Positions 50,163 to 58,128 of a stretch of DNA of 64,000 nt are shown in pieces. The notes under the pieces were generated by a model, which did not search any database, had not been told where the DNA came from, and worked only from the letters and a program-made list of their open reading frames with translations. Each line of letters starts with the position of its first letter. The first letter of the stretch is position 1. A program made the translations under genes and the position numbers. This DNA is from Anaerocolumna xylanovorans DSM 12503 (GTDB taxonomy: Bacteria; Bacillota; Clostridia; Lachnospirales; Lachnospiraceae): NCBI RefSeq assembly GCF_900143645.1, contig NZ_FRFD01000012.1, forward strand, positions 1 to 64,000, given 5' to 3'.

Positions 50163-51446
50163 CTAATTATCAAGCTTACTGATTTCACCGGATAATTTAT
50201 GAATATACTGTCTTAGGATATGGATGCAGTCCTGCTCTCCGGCAATTCCTCTCACTACATCCTCTGCCAGCGCCTTACAGGTGGGTGCTCCGCAGGAACC
50301 GCAGTCAAGTCCCGGGAATTTTTCGCAAAGTTCTTCTACCTTGGCTAACCGCTCAATACTTTCTTTCATATTAAGTCCAAGCTTAAATACCGGTTCATAG
50401 GTAACCCCTTCGGTCCATTCCCAATCCTTTACCTTAGCTTGCGGCAGATGATTACAGGCTACCGGCATATATTTGCGGAGACGTTTTAACTTTACTTTCG
50501 CCACAAAAGGATTTTCAACTGTAAGTACTCCTCCCACACAGCCTCCGTTACAGGCATTCAGCTCAATAAATTCCAGAGCGGAAAATTTCTGGTCCTCCAA
50601 ATCTTCCAATACCCTGATTACATTTTCAATACCATCGGCAGCAAGATAATTATCCGTTAAGAGGCCTCCCGCTTCTCCGCCGGTGCCTCCCCAGCTGATA
50701 CCTATTTTACCGGATATGGCAAGATCCTCGACTTCTCTTTTCTCCTCCACTTCCTTCATAAGGCTTAAAAGTCTGGGATAGATATCCTTGATGGCAAGAA
50801 CACCGTCCACATCGCTCTTTTCATATCCAAGGGGATCCTTTACGGCACTTACTTTGGCAGGGCAGGGTGAAATAAAGATTATTCCAATCTTATCCCCGGG
50901 AAGTCCCGTGTCTTTCATAGCCCTTTCCCTTGCCAGGGAAGCTGCCACATCAACCGGTGCTTTTATAGGAAGAAGATGCTCAATCAAATTTGGAAACCGC
51001 ACCCTGATTAACCGTACTACAGAAGGACAGGCCGTGCTGATAAGCGGCAAATCCTCCTGATGCTCTTCAATATACTTTCTTGACAATGCCGAAACCACTT
51101 CCGCCGCTCCGCTGACTTCATACACATCATCAAATCCGAATTTCTTTAATGCCGTCAATACTATATTTACGTCCTCCAGGTTGTTAAACTGCCCGTACAG
51201 AGCAGGCGCCGGAAGGGCAACCGTGTATTCATAGTTATTTAATATGCTGATGGGATCATACACCGCCAGCTTTGCGTGATGGGGACAAATACGAATGCAT
51301 TCCCCACAGTCAATACAGAATTCCTTTGTAATGACAGCTTTTCCTTTCCGTACCCTGATAGCCTGAGTAGGACACCTCTTAATGCAATTTATACACCCCT
51401 TGCACAAATCCTCCTGCAGGCGGACGGCAGTAAAAAACTTATCCAT
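50163..51446 (-). CDS. Divergent [FeFe]-hydrogenase-like protein (probable sensor)
   Basis: This 427-residue protein has two [4Fe-4S] motifs (about 15-54), then an H-cluster-type domain with STACPS (137-142), SPCPAK (193-198) and NACNGGC (297-303). The four cluster cysteines are kept, but the proton-relay cysteine of TSCCP is Ala139. A C-terminal CGSCGAPTC...C motif (about 382-405) adds another [4Fe-4S] site, as in regulatory members. It lies between an RsbW-like ATPase and a DRTGG gene. Catalysis should be slow or absent, so a sensing or redox-switch role is more likely. Group C/D placement needs a tree. Confidence 0.87.
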   Translation of the reverse strand: MDKFFTAVRLQEDLCKGCINCIKRCPTQAIRVRKGKAVITKEFCIDCGECIRICPHHAKLAVYDPISILNNYEYTVALPAPALYGQFNNLEDVNIVLTALKKFGFDDVYEVSGAAEVVSALSRKYIEEHQEDLPLISTACPSVVRLIRVRFPNLIEHLLPIKAPVDVAASLARERAMKDTGLPGDKIGIIFISPCPAKVSAVKDPLGYEKSDVDGVLAIKDIYPRLLSLMKEVEEKREVEDLAISGKIGISWGGTGGEAGGLLTDNYLAADGIENVIRVLEDLEDQKFSALEFIELNACNGGCVGGVLTVENPFVAKVKLKRLRKYMPVACNHLPQAKVKDWEWTEGVTYEPVFKLGLNMKESIERLAKVEELCEKFPGLDCGSCGAPTCKALAEDVVRGIAGEQDCIHILRQYIHKLSGEISKLDN

Positions 51447-51462
51447 ACCTACTCCTATCTGA

Positions 51463-51888
51463 CTATTGCAACTTAACCGACATAGTCACAGTAGTCCCTA
51501 TCCCCAATTCTGTTTCTATATTCATCTCATCCGAATACTTCTTCATATTAGGAAGCCCCATTCCGGCTCCAAACCCCAGCGACCGGACCTTATCCGGCGC
51601 CGTAGAATATCCGGCCTGCATGGCAAGATCAATATCCGGTATTCCAGGCCCCTTATCCTTTAACACCATCAGTATTTCCTCCGGCGAAATCGTAACCTTG
51701 ATTTCCCCTCCATGAGCATGGATTACCATATTAATTTCGCCTTCATACATGGCAATGGCAACCTTTCTTACTGACTCCGGGCTAACCCCCATCTGTTTCA
51801 GTTTTGACTTAACATCACTTGAAGCTTCTCCGGCCCTCGTAAAATCATCTGCTGATATGTTATACTTTAACTCTATTTGCTGACTCAA
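51463..51888 (-). CDS. RsbW-like histidine-kinase-fold ATPase
   Basis: This 141-residue protein starts at TTG 51888, nine nt after GGGGAGG, and overlaps the preceding stop. It has the GHKL ATP site: an N-box with YEGEINMVIHAHGG, LKDKGPGIPDIDLAM and the G-box SLGFGAGMGLPNMKKYS. RsbW and SpoIIAB act as anti-sigma kinases; some relatives bind other partners. Together with the SpoIIE-type phosphatase at 46375 it could form a partner-switch pair. No sigma factor or clear STAS protein is encoded here. Confidence 0.9.
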   Translation of the reverse strand: MSQQIELKYNISADDFTRAGEASSDVKSKLKQMGVSPESVRKVAIAMYEGEINMVIHAHGGEIKVTISPEEILMVLKDKGPGIPDIDLAMQAGYSTAPDKVRSLGFGAGMGLPNMKKYSDEMNIETELGIGTTVTMSVKLQ

Positions 51889-52235
51889 TGGGAAGCACCT
51901 CCCCTTAATCCTTTCTCATAAAGCCTGCCGCAGGCAGAAAACATCTGACGGTTCGTGGCAAGAATCACGATATGGCTGTCCTTTGCCAGCTCAATCATAA
52001 CCTCATCCGGCCTCTTTCCCCTGACAAACACAATACAGATAATATCCATCATTTCCGCAGTCCTGATAACCTGTGGATTGCAAAGTCCCGTAAGCAGTAC
52101 GGATTGATCCTTTACAAAAGCAAGAACATCACTCATCATATCCGAACCGCAGGCTGTATGAACCTCTTTGTTCAGATGCTCTTCTCCGCAGATAAGGCTG
52201 GCACCTAATATATCCATTACATCCTGAATGGTCAT
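51885..52235 (-). CDS. DRTGG-domain protein (first)
   Basis: The product of about 116 residues starts at the ATG at 52235, five nt after GAGG. It shows ICGEEHLNKEVHTACGSDMMSDVLAF near the start and a C-terminal VILATNRQMFSACGRLYEKGL, the latter common in DRTGG proteins linked to hydrogenase genes. It is the first gene of the minus-strand operon, behind a good promoter and a hairpin leader. Likely ligand-binding or phospho-sensing; not proven. Confidence 0.83.
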   Translation of the reverse strand: MTIQDVMDILGASLICGEEHLNKEVHTACGSDMMSDVLAFVKDQSVLLTGLCNPQVIRTAEMMDIICIVFVRGKRPDEVMIELAKDSHIVILATNRQMFSACGRLYEKGLRGGASH

Positions 52236-52249
52236 AATAACCTCTTTCC

Positions 52250-52278
52250 TGAACATCCAATCTTTGACTGGATGTTCA
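52250..52278. promoter_or_regulatory. Leader inverted repeat of DRTGG operon
   Basis: TGAACATCCA (52250-52259) and TGGATGTTCA (52269-52278) form a perfect 10-bp inverted repeat with a 9-nt spacer, between the promoter at 52362 and the first start codon. It may be an operator or an RNA hairpin in the leader. Confidence 0.55.
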
Positions 52279-52361
52279 TTAATTGGTAGTTGAAAATTTC
52301 ACCGCCGAAACCTTCGTTTTGTATATTTGTGTTCATATTTCTTCCGCTATAAATCATCTCC

Positions 52362-52390
52362 AGTATATCATTGCCAAACATTTTTTTCAA
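52362..52390 (-). promoter_or_regulatory. Promoter of the DRTGG/hydrogenase-sensor operon
   Basis: Minus-strand TTGAAA (52385-52390) and TATACT (52362-52367) are 17 nt apart. The leader of about 120 nt holds the inverted repeat at 52250-52278. Confidence 0.8.
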
Positions 52391-52486
52391 TGCTTATCAT
52401 TTTTGTGTATTATCATTACATTTTATCGAATTTAGTTTGTAAGATTTGTTAAATTTAAGTTACCTGTAGATTTTTTATCAATACCA

Positions 52487-52495
52487 TGTTATACT
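52487..52495 (+). promoter_or_regulatory. Extended -10 promoter of hydC-like gene
   Basis: TGTTATACT (TATACT at 52490-52495) lies about 80 nt before the NuoE-like gene. The -35 region is poor. A TTGTTAA half-site (52446-52452) upstream is the only hint of Rex control here. Confidence 0.6.
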
Positions 52496-52575
52496 GATGT
52501 TGTTTGTCGAAAGAAGTTTATCTATAGTTCGGCAGGTAGCGTATAAAACAGCTAAAAAATCAAGGAGGTTAAAGA

Positions 52576-53070
52576 ATGAGTTCCCAGAAGAAAACAGTTC
52601 CATTCAACGGTTCCAAGGAGCAGGAAGCGGAACTTCTCAAAGTCATTAATGCTCATAAACATGACAAAGGTGCCTTAATGCCTGTCCTGCAGGAAGCACA
52701 AGAAATCTACGGCTATCTACCCATAGAGGTTCAAACTATCATATCAAATGAGATGGATATTCCCCTCGAAAAAGTATATGGTGTAGCAACCTTTTACTCA
52801 CAATTTTCCTTAAATCCCAAGGGAAAATATAAAGTTTCCGTATGTTTAGGTACTGCTTGCTATGTAAAAGGTTCCGGAGATATTTTTAACAAAATTTCCG
52901 AGCTTCTGAAAATCGAAGGCGGCGAGTGCACCCCTGACGGCAAATTCTCCTTAGATGCCTGTCGCTGTATCGGTGCCTGTGGTCTGGCCCCTGTCCTTAC
53001 AATCAATAGTGATGTATACGGAAGGCTTACTGTAGATGATGTAAAGGATATAATTGCTAAATACGAGTAA
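52576..53070 (+). CDS. hydC: NuoE-like 2Fe-2S subunit of bifurcating hydrogenase (HydC/HndA)
   Basis: The 164-residue product has a helical N-terminus and the thioredoxin-fold [2Fe-2S] motif CLGTACY followed by CRCIGACG. This is the HydC/HndA subunit that passes electrons to the NADH/FMN subunit of bifurcating [FeFe]-hydrogenases. AAGGAGG is seven nt upstream of the ATG. A histidine-kinase-like gene follows after 8 nt, and the HydB and HydA genes come later in the same direction. Subunit match is firm; the symbol follows Thermotoga naming. Confidence 0.93.
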   Translation: MSSQKKTVPFNGSKEQEAELLKVINAHKHDKGALMPVLQEAQEIYGYLPIEVQTIISNEMDIPLEKVYGVATFYSQFSLNPKGKYKVSVCLGTACYVKGSGDIFNKISELLKIEGGECTPDGKFSLDACRCIGACGLAPVLTINSDVYGRLTVDDVKDIIAKYE

Positions 53071-53078
53071 CAAATTCC

Positions 53079-53636
53079 ATGATGACTGAAATTTCATTAA
53101 ACATATTAGATATTGCACAGAATTCGGTAAATGCCCATGCCACTCTTATTGAAATATTGGTAGATATCAATCAGGGCACAGATTTTCTAACGGTAAAAAT
53201 CAATGACAATGGCTGCGGGATGACAAGTGAACAGGCTATAAAAGCACAGGATCCTTTCTATACAACAAGAACTACCAGAAAGGTAGGCCTTGGAATTCCA
53301 TTTTTCAAGCAGGCATCCTTAAACTGCGGTGGTGAATTTCACCTGGACTCTGCTCCCGGAATCGGGACAAAGATAAAAGCCACTTTTAAACTGACCCACA
53401 TTGACCGAATGCCTTTAGGCGATATGACAAGTACCATGTACAGCTTAATAACTTTTTATCCGGATATTGATTTTCTCTATACCTATAAGGTAAACAAAAA
53501 TTTCTTTGTACTGGACACAAAAGAATTACGCGGTATACTTCATGATGTTCCTTTAAATGACCCCGAGGTTTCATCCTTTGTCAAGGATTTCTTAAAGGAG
53601 AATCATGCAGAATTGAACGGTGATACTTACTTTTAA
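53079..53636 (+). CDS. GHKL ATPase in hydrogenase operon
   Basis: This 185-residue protein has a histidine-kinase-type ATPase fold: N-box LDIAQNSVNAHATLIEI, then INDNGCGMT, a lid with TTRTTRKVGLGIPFFKQ and a G-box GIGTKIKATF. It lacks a phospho-acceptor histidine domain and a sensor. Such genes stand between hydC and hydB in many clostridia and Thermotogae. It may phosphorylate a partner or regulate enzyme assembly. It has only a weak binding site and is probably coupled to the gene before it. Confidence 0.88.
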   Translation: MMTEISLNILDIAQNSVNAHATLIEILVDINQGTDFLTVKINDNGCGMTSEQAIKAQDPFYTTRTTRKVGLGIPFFKQASLNCGGEFHLDSAPGIGTKIKATFKLTHIDRMPLGDMTSTMYSLITFYPDIDFLYTYKVNKNFFVLDTKELRGILHDVPLNDPEVSSFVKDFLKENHAELNGDTYF

Positions 53637-53642
53637 TTATAA

Positions 53643-53717
53643 AAATCCCCATGCATTTCGCAAGTTCACTTGCGAAACTGCTTAAATAGAAAGTGAAAAA
53701 TGCTTTCTATTTTTCAC
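53643..53717. repeat. Second copy of palindromic element
   Basis: ATCCCCATGCATTTCGCAAG, then TTCA and CTTGCGAAACTGC, then GTGAAAAAT/ATTTTTCAC as a second hairpin. It is the reverse complement, with few changes, of 46177-46250. Both copies lie in gaps of the hydrogenase island. Confidence 0.85.
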
Positions 53718-53767
53718 ATTATATATCTAGATAAATATAAAACAATCTTGTAGTTATTTCTTATTTA

Positions 53768-53785
53768 TTGACAAGTTTTTAACAA
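53768..53785. promoter_or_regulatory. Rex-like operator before hndB/hydB
   Basis: TTGACAAGTTTTTAACAA has two mismatches to TTGTTAAnnnnTTAACAA. TTGACA in the site can also be a -35, with TTTTAT (53791-53796) 17 nt further as a weak -10. The operator would then cover the promoter. Confidence 0.65.
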
Positions 53786-53819
53786 TGGCGTTTTATTAAA
53801 AAAATAAGGAGGATATCTT

Positions 53820-54194
53820 ATGAAAACTCTTGAAGAGTTAAAGGCCATCAGAGAAAAAATGCAAGGCCAGATCGGTCTTCGTTCTGAAACTGCCAGCCAG
53901 ACCAGAGTGGTTGTCGGTATGGCTACCTGTGGTATTGCAAGCGGTGCAAGACCTGTACTCACAGCTCTTTCTGACGCTGTTCAGGAAAAAAATCTTACAA
54001 ATATCGCTGTTGTACAGACCGGATGCATCGGACTGTGCCAGTATGAACCTATTGTGGAAGTATTTGAACCCGGTAAAGAGAAAATAACCTATATAAAAAT
54101 GACACCGGAGAAAGCACTGGAAGTTGTAGAAAAACACCTTATCGGCGGTAAGGTAGTTGAAAAATACATTATCAGTTCCGAAGGGAGGATATAA
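53820..54194 (+). CDS. hndB: 2Fe-2S thioredoxin-fold subunit (HndB-like)
   Basis: The 124-residue product begins with a helical segment (EELKAIREKMQGQIGLR), followed by the [2Fe-2S] motif GMATCGIASGA and QTGCIGLCQYEP. It resembles HndB of the NADP-reducing hydrogenase and the N-terminal part of HydB. The ATG has AAGGAGG seven nt upstream. It is 3 nt before the hydB gene. It probably carries electrons inside the bifurcating complex. Confidence 0.9.
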   Translation: MKTLEELKAIREKMQGQIGLRSETASQTRVVVGMATCGIASGARPVLTALSDAVQEKNLTNIAVVQTGCIGLCQYEPIVEVFEPGKEKITYIKMTPEKALEVVEKHLIGGKVVEKYIISSEGRI

Positions 54195-54197
54195 AGC

Positions 54198-55985
54198 ATG
54201 TTTCGTTCACATGTATTAGTTTGCGGCGGCACAGGATGTACTTCCTCCGGAAGTGTTAAAATAATTGAAGCTCTGCAAGAAGAAATCAAGAAAAACGGCC
54301 TGGAAAAGGAAGTATCCGTTGTTCAGACAGGCTGCCACGGTCTTTGTGCCTTAGGTCCCATCATGATCGTATATCCCGATGCCTGCTTCTATTCCATGGT
54401 AAAGGAAGAAGATGTTTCGGAAATCGTATCCGAGCACTTATTAAAGGGAAGACCCGTACAGCGTCTGTTATATACTGAAACCGTTACAGAAGACGGAATC
54501 AAATCTTTAAATGAAACCGATTTCTATAAGAAGCAGCACAGAATTGCTCTTCGTAACTGTGGTGTTATTAATCCCGAAAATATTGAAGAATACATCGGAA
54601 CCGACGGATATTCGGCATTAGGTAAAGTACTTACCGAATATACTCCCGATGATGTAATACAAACCCTCTTAGACAGCGGTCTTCGCGGTAGAGGCGGCGG
54701 CGGTTTCCCTACCGGATTAAAGTGGAAGCTTGCCAAAGGAAATGACGCTGACCAGAAATATGTATGCTGTAATGCCGACGAAGGCGATCCAGGTGCTTTC
54801 ATGGACCGTTCCGTTTTGGAAGGTGACCCTCACGTAGTATTAGAGGCTATGGCTATTGCCGGTTATGCTATCGGCGCATCCCAGGGTTATATCTATATAC
54901 GTGCAGAGTACCCTATCGCTGTTGAACGTCTTCAAATTGCCATTGATCAGGCAAGAGAATACGGAATGCTTGGAGACAACATCTTCGGAACAGGCTTTAA
55001 TTTTGATATCGGTTTAAGACTTGGTGCCGGCGCTTTCGTTTGCGGTGAGGAAACAGCTCTTATGACCTCCATCGAAGGCAATAGAGGTGAGCCTCGTCCC
55101 AGACCTCCTTTCCCTGCACAGAAAGGTTTATTTGGAAAACCTACTATATTAAATAACGTAGAAACCTATGCTAACATTCCCCAGATTATCTTAAACGGTG
55201 CACAGTGGTTTTCATCCATGGGTACTGAAAAATCCAAGGGAACCAAAGTATTTGCTCTCGGCGGTAAGATTAAGAATACCGGCCTTGTAGAAATTCCTAT
55301 GGGTACAACCTTAAGAGATGTTGTAGAAGAAATCGGCGGCGGTATTCCTAACGGAAAGAAATTCAAGGCAGCTCAGACCGGCGGTCCTTCCGGCGGATGT
55401 ATCCCTGAACAGCACTATGATATTCCTATTGACTACGATAATCTGATAAGCATTGGCTCCATGATGGGTTCCGGCGGTCTTATCGTTATGGATGAAGACA
55501 ACTGTATGGTGGATATCGCGAAATTCTTCTTAGAGTTTACCGTAGATGAATCCTGCGGAAAATGTACGCCTTGCCGTATCGGAACAAAGAGACTATACGA
55601 AATACTTGATAAGATTACAAAGGGCCAGGGAACCTTGGAAGACCTTGATAAATTAGAGGAACTTTGCTATTACATCAAAGACAACTCCCTCTGTGGCTTA
55701 GGCCAGACAGCTCCCAACCCCGTACTTTCTACTTTGAAGTACTTTAGGAATGAGTATGTTGCCCATGTTGTAGATAAAAAATGCCCTTCCGGCGTATGTA
55801 AGGCACTCCTTTCCTATGTTATCGATGCAGACAAGTGCAAGGGCTGTACTCTTTGCGCAAGAGTATGTCCGAACGGTGCTATCGAAGGTAAGGTTAAGGA
55901 AGCACATGTTATTCACCAGAACAAGTGTATCAAGTGCGGTGCATGTATGGAAAAATGCCGTTTTGGTGCTATATCTAAACAGTAA
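54198..55985 (+). CDS. hydB: NADH/FMN subunit of bifurcating hydrogenase (HydB/HndC)
   Basis: This 595-residue NuoF-like protein has an N-terminal [2Fe-2S] thioredoxin domain (about 1-90, VCGGTGCTSSG and QTGCHGLCALGP), the FMN/NADH domain with GLRGRGGGGFPTGLKW and CNADEGDPGAFMDR, an SLBB part, and the 4Fe-4S site ESCGKCTPCRIG. The C-terminus carries two [4Fe-4S] motifs (CKGCTLCARVCP, CIKCGACMEKC). FMN here splits electrons between NADH and ferredoxin. It lies between the small 2Fe-2S gene and hydA. Complete and typical. Confidence 0.96.
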   Translation: MFRSHVLVCGGTGCTSSGSVKIIEALQEEIKKNGLEKEVSVVQTGCHGLCALGPIMIVYPDACFYSMVKEEDVSEIVSEHLLKGRPVQRLLYTETVTEDGIKSLNETDFYKKQHRIALRNCGVINPENIEEYIGTDGYSALGKVLTEYTPDDVIQTLLDSGLRGRGGGGFPTGLKWKLAKGNDADQKYVCCNADEGDPGAFMDRSVLEGDPHVVLEAMAIAGYAIGASQGYIYIRAEYPIAVERLQIAIDQAREYGMLGDNIFGTGFNFDIGLRLGAGAFVCGEETALMTSIEGNRGEPRPRPPFPAQKGLFGKPTILNNVETYANIPQIILNGAQWFSSMGTEKSKGTKVFALGGKIKNTGLVEIPMGTTLRDVVEEIGGGIPNGKKFKAAQTGGPSGGCIPEQHYDIPIDYDNLISIGSMMGSGGLIVMDEDNCMVDIAKFFLEFTVDESCGKCTPCRIGTKRLYEILDKITKGQGTLEDLDKLEELCYYIKDNSLCGLGQTAPNPVLSTLKYFRNEYVAHVVDKKCPSGVCKALLSYVIDADKCKGCTLCARVCPNGAIEGKVKEAHVIHQNKCIKCGACMEKCRFGAISKQ

Positions 55986-56017
55986 ACCTGTTTCTACTAA
56001 TTTATAGGAGGTTAAAG

Positions 56018-57769
56018 ATGGAAACCGTTAATATAAAAATAAACGGTACAGAGATCGCTGTACCCAAGGGCTCCACTATTCTAGAAGCTGCAAAGTTAGC
56101 GCACATTGAAATACCTACTCTTTGCTATCTGAAGGAAATCAACGAAATCGGAGCCTGCCGTATCTGCGTAGTAGAAGTAAAAGGCGCCAGAAGCCTTGTT
56201 GCTTCCTGTGTATATCCCGTAAACGAGGGTATGGAAGTATTGACCAATACCCCCAAAGTATTAGAATCCAGGAAAAAAACTCTGGAATTAATCCTTTCCA
56301 CTCATGACAGAAAATGTTTATCCTGCATAAGAAGCGGTGACTGCGAACTTCAGAAATTATGCAAGGATTTAAAGGTAGAGGATGAAGGCCGTTACGACGG
56401 AGAAAATCCGAAATACGATATTGATTATTCCGCAGCACATATGTACCGCGACAATAACAAATGTATTCTTTGCAGACGCTGTTCCGCTGTCTGCGACAAA
56501 ATTCAGAGCGTAGGTGTTATCGGTCCTAATGACCGTGGCTTTAAGACTAACATTGCATCACCCTTTGATATGGGTCTTGGTGACACAAGCTGTGTATCCT
56601 GCGGCCAGTGTATCGCAGTATGTCCTACCGGTGCATTATCTGAGAAAGACTACACATCCGATGTATTTGCAGCAATTGCAGATTCCACAAAGCATGTTAT
56701 CGTTCAGACGGCCCCTTCCGTTCGTGCAGGACTTGGCGAAGAATTCGGCCTTCCTATCGGTACCAACGTAGAAGGCAAGATGGTAGCTGCTCTTAGAAGA
56801 CTTGGCTTTGATAAGGTATTTGATACCGATTTCGCTGCTGACTTAACAATTATGGAAGAAGCTCATGAATTCCTTGACCGTGTGCAAAATGGCGGTGTAC
56901 TTCCTTTAATCACCTCCTGTTCACCCGGCTGGGTTAAATACTGCGAGCACTATTTCCCTGATATGACAGAGAACTTATCCAGCTGTAAATCTCCTCAGCA
57001 GATGTTTGGTGCTACCGCTAAGACCTACTATGCAGAGAAGATGGGCATTGATCCGAAGGATATCGTAATGGTAAGTATCATGCCTTGTACCGCTAAGAAG
57101 TTCGAAGTAGGAAGAGATGACCAGGAGGCAGCAGGAGTAGCCGATGTGGATATCGCTCTTACCGTAAGAGAACTTGGAAGAATGATAAGCCGTGCAGGTA
57201 TTAACTTTACTTCCCTTCCTGATGAGGAATTCGATTCTCCTCTTGGTATGTCAACAGGTGCCGGTGTAATCTTCGGTGCTACCGGCGGTGTTATGGAAGC
57301 TGCACTTCGTACCGCAGTGGAAGAGTTAACCGGCGAAGAATTAAAGAGCCTTGATTTTAAGGAAATAAGAGGTATCAAGGGTATTAAGGAAGCTACTTAC
57401 AATGTAGCAGGAATGGACGTTAAGGTAGCAGTTGCTTCCGGCCTTTCCAATGCCAAAGAGCTTCTTACAAAGGTTAAGAACGGCGAAGCAGAATATCACT
57501 TTATTGAGATTATGGGTTGCCCCGGCGGCTGTGTAAACGGCGGCGGTATGCCTCAGGTTCCTGCTAACATCCGTAACTTTAATGATATCAGATCTATGCG
57601 TGCCAAGGTATTATATGATCTTGACACCTCCATGTCTTATAGAAAGTCCCATGAGAACCCTGCTATCAAGCAGCTTTATGCCGAATATTTTGGTAAACCC
57701 GGCAGCCATAAGGCTCATGAGGTTCTTCATACAAGCTATGTTAAGAGAACAGTTAACAGCGTAAAATAA
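56018..57769 (+). CDS. hydA: Catalytic subunit of bifurcating [FeFe]-hydrogenase (HydA/HndD)
   Basis: This 583-residue group A hydrogenase has an N-terminal [2Fe-2S] domain (about 1-77, CYLKE and GACRIC), a His-Cys [4Fe-4S] motif (96-115), two [4Fe-4S] motifs (149-160, 192-202), then the H-cluster domain with TSCSPGW (299-305), MPCTAKKFE and MGCPGGCVNGGGMPQ, and the small-subunit-like tail with EYFGKPGSHKAHEVLH. It makes or uses H2 with HydB and HydC. The first loop reads TSCSP where many group A enzymes read TSCCP; I believe this is a common variant of NAD-linked enzymes. AGGAGG is ten nt before the ATG. Confidence 0.96.
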   Translation: METVNIKINGTEIAVPKGSTILEAAKLAHIEIPTLCYLKEINEIGACRICVVEVKGARSLVASCVYPVNEGMEVLTNTPKVLESRKKTLELILSTHDRKCLSCIRSGDCELQKLCKDLKVEDEGRYDGENPKYDIDYSAAHMYRDNNKCILCRRCSAVCDKIQSVGVIGPNDRGFKTNIASPFDMGLGDTSCVSCGQCIAVCPTGALSEKDYTSDVFAAIADSTKHVIVQTAPSVRAGLGEEFGLPIGTNVEGKMVAALRRLGFDKVFDTDFAADLTIMEEAHEFLDRVQNGGVLPLITSCSPGWVKYCEHYFPDMTENLSSCKSPQQMFGATAKTYYAEKMGIDPKDIVMVSIMPCTAKKFEVGRDDQEAAGVADVDIALTVRELGRMISRAGINFTSLPDEEFDSPLGMSTGAGVIFGATGGVMEAALRTAVEELTGEELKSLDFKEIRGIKGIKEATYNVAGMDVKVAVASGLSNAKELLTKVKNGEAEYHFIEIMGCPGGCVNGGGMPQVPANIRNFNDIRSMRAKVLYDLDTSMSYRKSHENPAIKQLYAEYFGKPGSHKAHEVLHTSYVKRTVNSVK

Positions 57770-57780
57770 GCAGTGACTTA

Positions 57781-57809
57781 AGAGGAGAGTAACTACTCTC
57801 CTCTTTTTT
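57781..57809 (+). terminator. Terminator of hydrogenase operon
   Basis: AGAGGAGAGT and ACTCTCCTCT form a perfect 10-bp stem with a 4-nt loop, followed by TTTTTT. The next 200 nt, up to 58011, show nothing I recognise. Confidence 0.93.
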
Positions 57810-58011
57810 ATTCCAGCCCATATACCATATACTGAATTTCTGTATACGTTTTCAGCAACAGATGAATTGACCCTGTCTTTTAATATGCGTATATAGAAAA
57901 ACGATTTGCAAACCCTATATATTACTGGTATATGGATTGTCAAAATATGATTTATACATTTAAAATACAAGAGTAAAGTTATGGAAATGTTCATTATTTA
58001 TCAAATATTAG

Positions 58012-58039
58012 TTGACAAATACATTATATATAATATAAT
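58012..58039 (+). promoter_or_regulatory. oppA promoter
   Basis: TTGACA (58012-58017) and TATAAT (58034-58039), both perfect, with 16-nt spacing. Transcription would start near 58046. Confidence 0.88.
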
Positions 58040-58065
58040 AGACCCATAATATTTACGAGACAAAG

Positions 58066-58102
58066 CGGTCGCGAAAAGGTTTCCTTTTTGCGGCCGTTTT
58101 TT
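58066..58102 (+). terminator. Leader terminator ahead of oppA
   Basis: CGGTCGCGAAAAGG (58066-58079) and CCTTTTTGCGGCCG (58083-58096) form a 14-bp stem with G-U pairs and a TTT loop, followed by TTTTTT. It stands between the promoter and the ribosome binding site, so most transcripts may end here. The leader before it is only about 20 nt, too short for a known aptamer. Confidence 0.85.
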
Positions 58103-58128
58103 GTTTCCATTAAAAAGGAGGAACATTT

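Noticed and set aside
52446..52463. Rex-like site TTGTTAAATTTAAGTTAC before hydC
   Set aside because: Only the left half fits the Rex pattern; the right half is unrelated. Kept as a remark only.
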